DNA of 60,000 bases from Takakia lepidozioides (GCA_030704615.1 CM060732.1:60495053-60555052), one strand, 5' to 3'. Positions 1 to 10,800 are shown, counted from the stretch's first letter. The notes: generated from the sequence alone by a model not told the origin. Numbers and translations are program-made.

Positions 1-425
1 AAGCCATCGGCCTCAGGATGATCCCGAGAAATGGTGCGGTGGTCTACCAAGGCCTTGTCACACAAAGCCTGAAACTCTCCCAAGAACTCTCTTCCTTGGT
101 CCGTGAGTACCTCAGCTGGAGCACCAAATCGGCTAAGTACACAATCCAAGAATGCATACGCAGCTCCCTCACTAGCCTTATCAGGCAATGGAACCAACTC
201 GATCCACTTGGAGAAGTGCTCCACCATCATCAACACGTACTTGTCGTGGCGCATGGTCAGTGGCAACGGCCCTACGAAGTCAAGACTCCACCTGTAGCCC
301 AATCCCATGATCGGAAGAGGGTGCAATTGTGGAGTAGGGGTGTTGAATGAAGCACGCACCCTGTCACATACCATGCACCTAGCCACAAATTGTTGCACCT
401 CTGTATGCATACCACGCCACCAATA
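1..425 (-). pseudogene. Ty3/gypsy integrase, zinc-binding and catalytic core (partial)
   Basis: The frame is open from 425 to the window edge and follows directly on the RNase H frame after a stop at 426-428. The zinc-binding domain straddles that stop: HAHEELGH lies before it and CMVC after it. The catalytic core shows the first Asp in SLDFVGPL (codon at 279-281) and the second in LTDQGREF (codon 99-101), 60 codons apart, as in retroviral-type DDE integrases. The catalytic Glu would lie beyond position 1. The domain inserts element cDNA into the chromosome. The stop is the only lesion seen in this part. Confidence 0.9.
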
Positions 426-428
426 TTA

Positions 429-1365
429 CCCCTGCACTAGACTATGAGTGCGTCGCACCCCAAAATGCCCCAACTCCTCATGGGCATGCCGCACTAACCG
501 TGCCCGCTGTGTTGGGTGAGGCACAATCCTCACTTGACCATCCTCCCACACTCGGAGCAGGTGTGTCCCCTCCCACTTGAACCTCTTGGCTCGTTGTAGG
601 ATCCAATCCCTCTCCTTGGCAGTCACAGTGGCTGCCGTGTCTCCAGTGCGGAGGTAGTCCAACACAGCTGAATCCTCATGTATATCTTTGGCGCCACCTT
701 GCTCATTGCTGGCCTTAGGGTCCTCAGACACTTGATCTACAGTCATCCCTGTTACAGGTCCAACCTGGCCTTCCGCTGCCAAGATACACAGAAATGCAGA
801 TGCATGCCATCCGGGCACCATCTCCTCGTCCGTCTCACCATGCCACCGAGCTCCAGTGTCATCTTGCTGGCTCGTGCATGGATTGCGACTCAACCCATCT
901 GCATTGCGATTGACCAAACCCGGTCGATGCACAACCTGAAAGTTATACTCTTGAAGGATGAGTGCCCACCGTGCAAGCTTCCCCGTAAGCTTGTCTGACT
1001 CCATCAACCACTTGAGTGGTTGATGATCCGTGACAAGGGTGAAGAGATTGTCGTATAGATAGCACCTGAAGTGTGCAACGGCCCACACTGCAGCTAAGCA
1101 TTCTCCCTCATATGAGCTATACTTAGACTCTGCAGCGTTCTTCGAGCGGCTAGCATAAGCCACTACGAACTCTCTTCCCTCATCATCCATCTGTGTGAGC
1201 ACCGCTCCAAACCCCAGCATGCTCCAATCTGTATGCAGCTGAAAATGACGCCCCTTGATAGGTCATCTCAAGATGGGCGCCGAGGTCAACCTCGCCTTGA
1301 GCTTTTGGAAAGCTCGTTCTTGCTCATCTTCCCACTGCCACTCCTGGTCCACCTTGGTCAGCTTG
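429..1365 (-). pseudogene. Ty3/gypsy RNase H and connection to integrase
   Basis: This is the RNase H domain that removes genomic RNA during reverse transcription. The acidic residues are visible in HTDWS, YEGECLAAVW, LVTDHQPLKW and RNADGLSR. It follows the RT thumb. A one-base frameshift near 1,380 separates it from RT. A TGA near 1,263 replaces what is probably Arg (CGA) in the segment before HTDWS. The C-terminal part runs into the integrase zinc motif and ends at the stop at 426-428. The family assignment is firm; the copy is inactive. Confidence 0.9.
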
Positions 1366-1366
1366 G

Positions 1367-2250
1367 TTAGAGCCTTTGCAATGGACTAAATCCCTTGACA
1401 AACCGTCTATAATAGTTTGCTAACCCCATGAGAGCTTGAACTCGGCTCACATCCATGGGGCGTGGAATCAGTGCAATGGCCTCTACCTTAGTCTGCTGTA
1501 CCCCCAATCCTCCAAGATATATCATGTGACCCAGATACTCAATCTGGTTGTGGAAAAACTTGCACTTCCCCGGATGTAATTTCAATCCGTGCGCCCTCAA
1601 GCACTCAAATACCATCTGAAAGTGTCTCTCATGCTCCTCCACCGTAGCACTAAAGAGAATGATGTCATCTATGTAGCACCGAGCAAACTCCACCCCTGCT
1701 AGAATCCTGTCCATGACTCTCTGAAACTCTGCAGGAGCGTTCTTAAGCCCAAATGGTAAGAACCGCCACTGGTATAGGCAATCCTTCCCGTGCTCATTGA
1801 TCCCCCAGAATGCCGTCTTCTGCTTATCCGCCTCCTTGATCGGCAACTGGTGATATCCGGATCGTAAATCCAAAGTGCTAAAGACCTTGGCATGCCCAAT
1901 GGCATCAAAGATCTCCTTTGGTGTTGGCATGGCATACCTATCGGACTTGGTCTGACGATTTACAGGCCGGTAATCACCGCACATACGTCTCTCCGTCCAA
2001 TTGCCATACATCCTTCTTGGCTGGCATCACTGTGGCTGAAGCATACTATCCCCCAGATAGCTCCACCAAACCAGCCTCCCAAAGGTCCTGAGTTCTCATC
2101 TGAATCAAGGACCTCTCCATGTCACTGTATCTATAGGGTCTCCGAAAGATTGGCGTGTCAGTAGCCAATTCAATGCGAATTTCTTGACCCTTCAGTGCTC
2201 CTAAGTCCTTCAAACTGAAGGCAAAGCAGTTCCTGTAAGCCCTCAAGAAC
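1367..2250 (-). pseudogene. Ty3/gypsy reverse transcriptase
   Basis: The reverse transcriptase carries the catalytic YIDD box (about 1,664-1,675), the palm motif STLDLRSGYHQ and the fingers segment CGDYRPVN. The C-terminal part has the typical YLGH and LANYYRRFV motifs. The N-terminal piece (2,046-2,246) ends in a TAG. A further frameshift at about 2,010 joins it to the main frame. All catalytic aspartates seen are intact, but the frame has at least three breaks between 2,246 and 1,260. It belongs to the same pol as the neighbouring methyltransferase and RNase H. Confidence 0.93.
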
Positions 2251-2540
2251 CGCCGTCCCGTGGTTGCTATGCTGCAACCTCTTGAGCAGTGACCACTGCC
2301 TCCTCTGTCAGTGACAATGTCTCATCCTGCCCCATCATCCCATCCTTGAGGATCTCCTTAACCTGAGAAAAATCCCCAACCTCATCCATCACGGCCGCCT
2401 TGGCTGCCAACTCCTTTTGAACCTCGAGCACCTCCCACGTGTGCCATGGATGCGGCCTGCACCTCGTGGTCCTCACCTGTTCGCCCCCTCGGTAGGCAGG
2501 GAGACCATCAAGGGAAGTGTACTCCGTACTCGGCGCTGCT
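2251..2540 (-). pseudogene. Linker between methyltransferase and reverse transcriptase
   Basis: Low-complexity coding remains with Glu/Asp/Val-rich stretches (for example EVGDFSQVKEILKDG) join the end of the methyltransferase to the RT N-terminus. A stop and at least one frame change are present. No conserved domain is recognised. It is assigned to the pol polyprotein only by position and strand. Confidence 0.5.
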
Positions 2541-3400
2541 CAGCCATAGCCAAGCTAATAATCTAGGTCAAGCAATTGAGATCCATTGCTTGCCCCAACA
2601 CCTGACGACGTGATGCCTCAGAAAGAGATGGCTCCGCCGTGGTACCAGTGGTAAAACCCATCGCCCGCTCGTCAGCATTGGGCTCCACTAATTGCTGCAA
2701 CTGGCTATCCCACAAGAGGCCAGGTCCACCATCCCGAAAAGCATGAGATCCTGGAAAGCTGCGCAGTGTAGGCAATGCGGCTCGTGGGTGACCCACCTTA
2801 TTGACCACTGCCAAAGGTGATCGGTCATCGTGTCTCACAGGCTGAGACTGTCTCCCTATGTCCAAAATGCTATCCACCGTCAGGTGTGGTGGCCGCTGCA
2901 CCCCATCAAATGCATACTTGAGCAGTGCAGGTGGCATCAAGTTGATCCACCATAGTCGTGGGCGGAGAGCCCGTGACCCCACTGCAGCTGCGTCCAGCAA
3001 CACTGCTAACCCAAGCCAAGACCGCATTTGATGCACACTGGCCATCACCTTGGCCCGATAATCACCCATCAATGGCACATTCTCCAAGATATATGCCGGA
3101 GAGTCTGTCTGCTGAAGCTGTAAATAGCGTAGGACCCTCAACATCTCCCAAAACAGGCGTGACCTTGAATCTGTAACCCATTGTCATGCCCGACTGATGA
3201 ATGTCCTTGGCAAAGCCAACCTGCCACTACCAAGTGAATAGGGTCAACCCGCTCCAAATCATGCGCCCCCAGCAAAGAGATGTCTGCTGGCAATGCTTGT
3301 TGGTATCCACGAACTGCAGATACTGGCAACAAAGTTTTATCCAGGAGTTCGACAGCTGGTGTGATTTGCAGCAGATGCGCAATCCACAACTGTTCACTCC
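2541..3400 (-). pseudogene. Cytosine-C5 DNA methyltransferase, C-terminal part, embedded in Ty3 pol
   Basis: Known C5-methyltransferase motifs occur in order on the minus strand. There is a motif-IV-like AGWLCQGHS (catalytic Cys present, but the preceding Pro of the usual PCQ is Leu). A motif-VI ENV follows in YILENVPLMGD, then RPRLWW (motif VIII), ERAMGF (motif IX) and a motif-X-like VLGQAMD. A frameshift lies at about 3,155-3,165 between motifs IV and VI, and a TAG follows motif X. The expected N-terminal motif I is missing on this strand and is found instead on the plus strand at about 6,000. The enzyme would transfer a methyl group to DNA cytosine. This copy cannot be active. The family call is firm, although the closest subfamily (DNMT3/DRM-like or bacterial-like) cannot be decided by eye. 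Confidence 0.82.
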
Positions 3401-4500
3401 ATTCATGGCGTGGAAGGGATTGTTCCAGCATTTGGAAAGCCCGCATATGGACGATTACCAGGAGTTCAGGCGAGGACATGAAGCAGAGATTGAGGAGTGG
3501 AGGATGTATTGGTCACCTGACTACGTCTCCATTACTCGAGGCACAACGCGACCAGTAGCGGCATCAGCACCAATATCTCCCACGGCCAGCACTAGTAGTG
3601 GAACAAGTAGTGTCGGTACTTCTACAGAAGGTGCTACTACTCCTCTTGCCACGACTACAACACATGTGCCTAGATTCAACCCGGCGGTGAAGTTCTTCCA
3701 GGAGTTGCGGAGGAACTACCAAGGTGTACGGACAGAGAAGCTGCAAAGTTTGCAAGACTTCCAGCGCAAATCCAGTGAGGGCCTGCGAGAGGCCTACACT
3801 CGTATGAGGCGCTTGATAAGTGTAACCCAGGGGGTTACTGAAGCTCAGGCAATCCAGTTCTGGTATAGAATTTTGGACAAGGAGCTCAAGAGAAGGGTGC
3901 AGGATGCAACCCTGTCACAAGCAGCCCAACCCACATTAGCAGATGTTTCTGTTGGCTGAGCGGATTGAGCTCAACATGGTGGAGGAGCGAGTTGTTACCA
4001 TTGAATTTGGCAAGGACATGCCTGCACGAGGCGCAGCTGCCAGCCGACAGGCACAAGGGACTGCCCAACAGCGTGGTCAGGGGGGCAAGGTTCCCCAACC
4101 CAAATTCCATGGAACTTACAGAGGACCTCAGGTGCAGAGGCCAGTAGCATCTTTTGCAACCCAACAGCAACCAGGGGTGATATGTTGGACATGTGGAGGA
4201 CTTCATGTTAAGAAAGATTGCCCAGAGAGTGGCAAAAGGCCGGCACAAGCACAGCCTGCACAGTTGCATTGTGGGCATTGTGGCAAGTATGGGCATGGAG
4301 ATGCCCAGTGTTATGACTTGCACCCTGAGTTGCGGCAAGGCCAGTTCCAAGGGAACTATGGTGCCCGAGGCGAGGTGGAGCACCTCAGAGAGGACGAGGT
4401 GGTCAGGCACGAGGTGTGGGACGAGGGCAAGCACAGTATGGCCAAGGACGTGGAGGTCAGGGCGTTGACCAAGACATGGCCAACCGGCTTCAGCAACTAG
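3395..4500 (+). pseudogene. Ty3/gypsy gag with two zinc knuckles
   Basis: Gag packages element RNA. The plus strand encodes a capsid-like helical segment (FFQELRRNYQGVRTEKLQS... through FWYRILDKELKRRV), then a Gln/Arg/Gly-rich stretch. Two CCHC knuckles follow at about 4,180-4,310: CWTCGGLHVKKDC (CX2CX3HX4C) and CGHCGKYGHGDAQC (CX2CX4HX4C). A frameshift at about 3,950 separates capsid and nucleocapsid, and a TAG closes the frame at 4,498-4,500. The first 100 bases next to 3,395 are the suspected inversion breakpoint, and the N-terminus of gag seems to be on the minus strand right of 6,190. Confidence 0.85.
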
Positions 4501-5230
4501 AGCAAAGGCTTGCTGCCATGGCCACAGCTCAGGTGGTACCAGCTCCAAGACCTGAGGTCCACCTCCTATTCCTCCTCAGCAGCGTCATTCTAACGGAGGA
4601 GACATGGGATGCATGGGATTTATGTATGGGGCAACACTACCACTAATGCAGGTGGAGCCTACTGCAACCGTCACTCGAGGAGCAACACGAGTTCCTGAGC
4701 CACGAGGTGTAGAGGTGGAGTTAGATCCACAGCGTGGGGAGGCAAGCCATCAGGCTAGGTTGCCTCAATCATTCATCTTGGGGGAGACAGTGTCGACGAC
4801 ATCCATGGCACCTAGTTCTCGTCCGACAAATACAGAGGCCGTTATTGTGCCGTTGGGGAGAGCTACACGTGCAGCACTGACACCTGCTACCAAGGCTAGT
4901 GCAGCCAGTGTGTTGTTGGGGGCAGCCACCTCTGTATGTCAAGCCCCACTGTTCTCGGCAACCATGATTGCGACGCCGGGGGTAAGACCAGCTGCAGGGT
5001 TCAGACTAGCAGCAACACTCTGCGAGAATGGGGAGGTCACTTCATCTTCTGCGGAGTTAGTGGAAGGTGTAGTGGCAGAAGGATCCTCGGATTTGAGGGT
5101 CAAGACTGCCACGGCTGTGCCATGGCAAACTGCAGCTGCCAGGTTGACGGAGCTGCCAGCTAGGCCAGCCTTTGAGCGCGCCATGGTGACACATGGAGGT
5201 CTTGTTAGACAACCAGGATGAATTTACTTT
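4501..5230 (+). pseudogene. Linker between gag and protease
   Basis: An open Ala/Thr/Pro/Val-rich reading frame, mostly 4,604-5,221, bridges gag and protease. No domain is recognised. Position and composition fit the spacer of a gag-pol polyprotein. Frame changes at about 4,600 and 5,220 separate it from its neighbours. Confidence 0.5.
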
Positions 5231-5232
5231 GA

Positions 5233-5906
5233 GTGGACCGGCAAGACAAGAGGTACCAGCCACTGCGGGTCTTGTTGGACTCGGGAGCTCAGCCACTGAT
5301 GTTGGGCAAAGCTGCTATTGCAGGTTGGGGCCTCATGGAGGCGGGTATGGAGCCTTGTCACTTCCAGATACAGACATCTCTGGGAGGATCAGAGCAGGCT
5401 CGGGGCATAACACGGCGTGAGTTGGCCATTAGACTACAGCCGGATCATCCTATAGATGGCTCAATGATGCGAGCCAAGGCCATTGTGACAGATGCGGTCT
5501 CTTACGATGTCATCGTTGGTGGGGCAGAGTGTTATATCCCATGGGCTTCACCCTGGATTTGGGGAGGAAGTCAGCATCCTACAGGTCTGGATGGCAGTCA
5601 GGGGATGGTCGTCGTGTACAGCTCCCTGTGATATTCATTGGGGGTGTTGCTGATGCCCAGCGGGGCAAGATGCCAATACTAGCAGCCTTCACAGCTGCAG
5701 TTAATTGGCCTGGAGAGTTGCTGGAGGGCAATGCCCATGCAGAGGATGTGCCACCTCTAGCAGAGCAGGATGACATGTATGGTACGGCGGAGTTGCATGT
5801 CATGGTTGCTCACACTCCATTGTGGGGTACGAACAAGGATTTGCAGCAGGTGCTGATAGAAGGGGCAACAAGCCTGGGTAGAGGCCTTTGTACCGTCAGG
5901 AGATGA
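5233..5906 (+). pseudogene. Ty3/gypsy retropepsin-type aspartic protease
   Basis: The active-site box LLDSGAQPLMLG starts at about 5,272. A downstream YDVIVGGA motif and a Met-Gly-Phe-Thr-Leu segment complete the fold. The enzyme would cut the element polyprotein. A one-base insertion at about 5,527 shifts the frame. Downstream (5,640-5,906) an acidic, domain-less stretch leads toward methyltransferase motif I and ends in a TGA. It lies on the same strand and in the same order as gag. Confidence 0.82.
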
Positions 5907-6185
5907 GGAGAATGCGGTGATTGCACTAGGACCACCTCAGTTGTCGCCATTGGACACCACACCTCTTATGTGGCAGTGTCTGGATGAATGCATATGCCTT
6001 CTGGACTTGTTTGGCGGGATCAGCACTGGATTGGCTGCAGTGCTGCACGCATGTGTACGAGTTCGACGTTACCTGTATGTGGAAAAGGATGAGACTGCAC
6101 AAAGCGTCTCAGTGCGCCATGTTGCTCAGTTGGTGCAGCATCATCCAGCTCGATTGTGCCCACAGCTCCAGAGTACATACGAGGC
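5907..6185 (+). pseudogene. Cytosine-C5 DNA methyltransferase, N-terminal part (motif I)
   Basis: The plus strand reads LLDLFGGISTGLAAVLH followed by YLYVEKDETAQSVS. This matches motif I (the S-adenosylmethionine-binding loop, F-x-G-G/I-x-T/S-G-L) and motif II (an acidic residue after a hydrophobic strand) of C5-methyltransferases. Homology stops abruptly after HVAQL...HHPARL at about 6,170-6,185. The matching continuation, with motif IV onwards, is on the opposite strand from about 3,390 down. It directly follows the protease, so the enzyme sits between protease and RT in the element. The two halves overlap slightly or abut in a comparison with the family order. Confidence 0.75.
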
Positions 6186-6187
6186 CC

Positions 6188-6440
6188 ATTAGTAGCTCCA
6201 TACATCTCCTCCATGTCGTCCCACAATAATGGGAAGAAAACTGCACACCTGTTGATGAAGCCTCCGGGTCTATGTCAGACTCTACAGTAGTCGAGGGTGG
6301 AGGTGAAGGTGGTCTGAACCGAATACCTCGTCTTGTGAACCCACTCTCACTGCTACTGCCTGTAGCCGTACTCCCCTCAACACCCTTGGGTAACTCCGTG
6401 ATGACACTCACAACGTGCTCCTCCCCTACGTGACACTATA
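6188..6440 (-). pseudogene. Probable N-terminal piece of the Ty3 gag
   Basis: A minus-strand frame rich in Ser/Pro/Glu (for example RFRPPSPPPSTTVESD) continues, after a possible frame change, into FFPLLWDDMEEMYGATNG and stops at the breakpoint. The plus strand at about 3,395 resumes with a gag-like acidic helical segment. No ATG is seen in frame, and a stop lies upstream. This is an inference from the inversion model rather than a recognised domain. Confidence 0.4.
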
Positions 6441-7141
6441 AGGCTCCAGTACTAAATCTAATAGTGACACGGGTGGGCACCTGTTGCAATTTAAGGGTCA
6501 TATCCCAGTGACTCAGGGCACCTGCATCTGCATCCATCGCAAGAACTCCTATGGTTGGCTGGTCATCAACCCAGTCTCACCATAGAAGAAACATTGGTGG
6601 TCTTGCTGGTCATCACTCCAGCCTCACCACCGACGCATACTCTAGGATTGACCGGTGATCAAATCCGGCCTAATCCCTATGAAAGCAAGCGCCCACACAA
6701 AACCAACATGGCCACATAGTCAAGCATGCAGGTGTTGGGGGGGATCCAAACACAAGAAATCAAAACATCAACATCCCCACACCAGAATCCATCTGCAGTG
6801 CTGATCCTGCAGAATATCCCAGCCCAAAACCCCGGACTGACTGGCCTCCACCAAGAGAGGCTTTGGCAACTACAAGTACAAAGTAATGGAAATAATAAAA
6901 AGAGGGAGGGGAAGAATAGAGGCCCGACCAAGCAAGATCTAATCCTGATCTATGCTATCAATTGCCAGACTTCTCTCAAAGTGCCTAGCTCTGCATGATG
7001 GTAAGGTGTAGGAGGTATATCTATGTCCAGAAACCTGCCACTAACCTTGTCCTAAGCTACAGTAGCTCACTCGAACCAACCCTCCTCCTCTTTCTGCAGT
7101 AGAGACAAAGCACTACTTCCCTATCTCCGCTCACTTGAATA
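6441..7141. other. No gene recognised
   Basis: Mixed-composition sequence between the gag remnant and an unknown minus-strand frame. It could hold the 5' leader or LTR of the Ty3 element, but I see no matching terminal repeat. A Gly-rich G-run lies at about 6,734. Confidence 0.4.
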
Positions 7142-7696
7142 CTAAAGAAAATAAGGTAGGGTCTGACAATCTCTCAACTCGAAAGCTTTGAGACGGATGC
7201 GAGTGTCCTCATTGCAAATGACTGCATCTCCTTCAAGCAAAACAAACTTGTCATTGCTAATGAACCCCCGCTCGTGGTTGCCTTGTGCAGAGCGTGTCCG
7301 GCTGCACCATGTCTGATTGCAAAAAACTTGTGTAGCTCCTGCTTCTCTGCTCCAGTACACCACGGCCTTGTGGCTGAACACCTTGGTCCCCGGGGCTGTC
7401 TTTGGCTGTGTTCCAAACCTAGCTTCCACCCACTTTGGTATTTCACCTACAGCTGCAGAACTGCTTGCTCCAACAGAGTTCTGACTGTCCAAAGCAATAT
7501 TGAGGCCCTCAACGCCAACTACAGCAGTTTATTGTCTATTATTAAAGCCTGACTCCCAGTATGCAATCAACTCGTCCAACTGCTCTTCACTCAAATCAGT
7601 CTGAGTTCCTTGAGAAACATAAATCTTGTCCCCTTGTGTGCACAGGCTAAGAGAATAGACCTGCCCTTCAATTACGTCCTCATTTCCCCCAGCCAT
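7142..7696 (-). pseudogene. Unrecognised ORF with one internal stop
   Basis: From an ATG at 7,694-7,696 the minus strand codes a mostly open frame of about 185 codons: MAGGNEDVIEGQVYSLS... then DLSEEQLDELIAYW..., a TAA at about 7,527, then a second half with KWVEARFGTQPKTAPG and a stop at 7,142. Composition is protein-like and non-repetitive. I do not recognise a family. It might be another piece of the retroelement or a captured host exon. The stop would be a lesion if the frame is real. Confidence 0.35.
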
Positions 7697-8100
7697 ACAA
7701 AGAGGACATCCCCAGATTTGTCTCTTATGTAGACCACAACAGGTTCTAGAAACAGAATTGTGGATCTTTCATAGCACACTCACACTCAAAAAATTCCATA
7801 GATTTTTAGCAGAGTCCGAAAAACTAAAACTAGATAGATAGATATCCCTTTTCTGCAGCTATCCCCCCAAAAACTGAGTCAAACGGAGTCCATTTGACAA
7901 AGTTATGACCAATTAGGCTCTAAATCATTTAAATTAGATCAAAAGGATTTTTTATTTTTATTTTTATTTTTTTCAAATTTAAAAATTCAAAGGAAGGTGA
8001 AAAGTTCTTTGGAAACTTCCCCAATCCTTACATGAATGGACTTCTCCACCTGGGTCATGCTTTCTCTCTGTGTAAGGTGGAGTTTGCATCTGCTTATCAG
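7697..8100. other. No gene recognised; A/T-rich tract
   Basis: The segment contains a short (TAGA)n run at about 7,830-7,845 and an A/T-only stretch at 7,945-7,985. No coding signal or repeat family is recognised. Confidence 0.4.
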
Positions 8101-8166
8101 CATCTGAGAGGGCGGCAAGAGAGGGCATACTGATTGCACAGAGTTGAAGGTTTGGCTTTAGGAGCT

Positions 8167-8306
8167 ATGGCGGCTGTCTCAATGCAGGTTGCAGCGGGAG
8201 TCGTCTGCTCGTCTCTGTGCAAGTCGGGCTTTCTGGCGGGCTCCAATGCCTCCAGACTTACCAGGAACGTGCGCCTGACGGCTGCTCTTGCTTCACAGGC
8301 CTTCAG
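8167..8306 (+). pseudogene. First-exon fragment with plastid-transit-like peptide
   Basis: From ATG 8,167 a 46-codon frame (MAAVSMQVAAGVVCSS... through ...ASQAFR) is rich in Ala, Ser, Val and Arg and lacks acidic residues, as in chloroplast transit peptides. It ends exactly at an AG|GTACAC that fits a plant 5' splice site (intron from 8,307). No second exon follows. The sequence runs instead into the tail of an oppositely oriented aminotransferase fragment. It is probably a captured or truncated exon of a nuclear gene for a plastid protein. The mature protein cannot be identified. Confidence 0.45.
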
Positions 8307-8420
8307 GTACACACATGTTTTGTGTGTACAAAAGACTAGTTCTTCAACGCTCTCTGCTCATAGAGCCAGGTCGCAAGTTTGCCATGGCAAGCTGCCCATT
8401 GTTGCTGCAAGTGCACATCA

Positions 8421-9240
<820 letters not shown>

Positions 9241-9895
9241 GAGAGGAAAATCCTACGTTCATGCAGGAAGCAACAACCTGCCCCACAGCCCGCCTCATGG
9301 CTACCACTCTCCGGTGCATCGTCCGGCTCCTCTGTCTATCATCTTTCTTTATTGCTGCTACTTAACCTCATTCTCAGATATAACCACAGGTTGACAAAAA
9401 TCGCAGCAACATCTCAAGCCTCCTATTCTGCTCCACTCGGCACACATAGCCAGTCTCAACTGCAGGCTCCCCGTGACCAAACTATATTATAATAGTGCTT
9501 AAAAACAAAAACATCATGTCTAGCTTAGCACTAGAAAACTAGATAGAGCATCTCTCTCGAGTGATTGAAAACTAAACTTACACTGTTGACACAAGGACAT
9601 GAAATACAACACCATCACTCGTTAAACTAAGAGTCGAGCCAGGGGCACCCCAAGCTATGGGGACTCCACCCCACAACATCCTATTCTCTCTTCATAAGCA
9701 CACTCAAATTCTAAGCAGTGAAGGAGCTCGATCGTGCAGGCTCAACTCGAGAGATGAGCCGCACGACTGACGCTGTGAAGATAAGATGGTTCAGGTGTCA
9801 AGCTAAACTTGACACCTGACTTAATACTTGAACTAAATCCAAATGTTAAATATAAATAACTAGATTTATTCTAGTTAGTTTCACACTGTGTTTAT
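9241..9895. other. No gene recognised
   Basis: Between the aminotransferase fragment and the chromodomain fragment I see no coding frame with family similarity. The last 100 bases before 9,895 are A/T-rich. Confidence 0.4.
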
Positions 9896-10290
9896 TTAAC
9901 TTGACAGCACGGTTCATTGGTCATTTTTCGATCATTAAACGTATTGGAGCAGTAGCATACAAGCTGGAGTTACCACCACATATAAAGATCCACCTGGTGT
10001 TTCACGTTTCTCTACTACGTTGTTACGAACCTCGACCATCAATATTCAAATATAATCAAGAACCACAACATTTACCAGAGTTGATAGACGAAAATGAAGA
10101 GTGAAAGGTCGACCGTGTTATGAAAAAACGCACATACAAACGAGGGCGACATGAGGTGTTGGAGTATTTGGTTTTATGGAAAGGATTTCCATTATATGAA
10201 GCTATCTGAGAACCGATGCAAAATCTCGCAAATGCTCAATTGACAATTCAAGCTTTTGAAAATTCGAACAACGAGGACGTTGCTTCTTGA
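9896..10290 (+). pseudogene. Chromovirus (Ty3/gypsy) integrase C-terminus with chromodomain
   Basis: The frame reads IGHFSIIKRIGAVAYKLELPPHIKIHLVFHVS, the GPY/F-type integrase tail of chromoviruses, and then a chromodomain (VLEYLVLWKGFPLYEA). Two TGA stops replace Trp codons in the same frame: at 10,102-10,104, where EWKV is expected, and at about 10,208, where the SWEP box is expected. The natural end is the TGA at 10,288-10,290. A purine tract and the LTR follow immediately. Everything upstream of this integrase tail is missing, so the element is 5'-truncated or rearranged. Confidence 0.88.
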
Positions 10291-10303
10291 AAGAAGGGAA
10301 GAT
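10291..10303 (+). other. Polypurine tract
   Basis: A run AAGAAGGGAAGA lies between the integrase stop and the TGTAACA start of the LTR, where the plus-strand primer of an LTR retrotransposon is expected. Confidence 0.7.
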
Positions 10304-10640
10304 TGTAACATGGTAGAATCTAGAAGGTTCTAGATAGAGGATGAAAGTTCCCTAGAAGTTTTCAGAATAATTAGGAATGATCCTAAGAAGTTTGACTTAA
10401 GGAAGTTTGACTTGAGTCTCTCAAGTCAAACCTCTAAGATATTCATATTATGGAGAATATGTCAAACCTAGGAAGGTTGACTTCAGGAAGCTTTGATTTG
10501 AAGCTCTCAAGTCAAACCTTTAAAATAATCATATTGTGAAGGGTATATAAACCTGCAATGAAAGCCTAGAAGACATCGAGTTTTTGGGAAAAAGTTGAGA
10601 AGTACTTCTATTCTAGTTTGTGTAGATCCTGGGTGTTACA
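10304..10640 (+). repeat. LTR of the chromovirus element (3' LTR)
   Basis: The 337-bp unit starts TGTAACA and ends TGTTACA, a perfect 7-bp inverted terminal pair. It contains a GGGTATATAAAC box (likely TATA) at about 10,540. Internal motifs such as AAGTTTGACTT and CTCTCAAGTCAAACC recur. A second, interrupted copy lies at 15,720-16,003 plus 18,715-18,770. Confidence 0.88.
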
Positions 10641-10649
10641 ATTTCAATT

Positions 10650-10800
10650 CATTGCTCCAATCATTGTCCAGCGACCAAAAGTACTTGAAATTTGTTTAGC
10701 CATATCTAACCATTTTTTTCCACAGAGCCTACGACTAGATTTGAACCGGAGACCTTTCTCTTGATATCTCTCATGTCGAGGCTCCAACCATTGTCCCAGG
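10650..10800 (-). repeat. tRNA-derived SINE head
   Basis: On the minus strand an A-box-like segment (GGACAATGGTTGGAGC, about 10,796-10,781) and a perfect B box (GGTTCAAATC, 10,747-10,738) are spaced as in RNA polymerase III promoters. The tRNA-unrelated body runs toward 10,650. No poly-A end is defined. Confidence 0.55.

Larger units (their letters stand above)
1..6440 (-). mobile_element. Decayed Ty3/gypsy retrotransposon carrying a cytosine methyltransferase, internal segment inverted
   Basis: The minus strand between about 3,400 and 1 reads methyltransferase (C-terminal part), reverse transcriptase, RNase H, integrase. The plus strand between about 3,395 and 6,185 reads gag, retropepsin, methyltransferase (N-terminal part). 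Minus-strand sequence right of 6,190 looks like the N-terminal part of gag. Turning 3,395-6,185 around would give one collinear order, gag-PR-MTase-RT-RH-INT, so one inversion with breakpoints in gag and in the methyltransferase is the simplest reading. The left end runs off the window. No LTR of this element was recognised. Every domain carries frameshifts or stops, so it is not autonomous. The domain calls are strong; the inversion is inferred from domain order. Confidence 0.85.

Noticed and set aside
18-350. Plus-strand frame of 110 codons
   Set aside because: It is the antisense of the Ty3 integrase core, whose TDQGREF-type motifs read clearly on the minus strand.
1-6440. Endogenous pararetrovirus
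   Set aside because: Integrase and gag zinc knuckles are present and there is no movement-protein or coat-type ORF; the order fits Ty3/gypsy.
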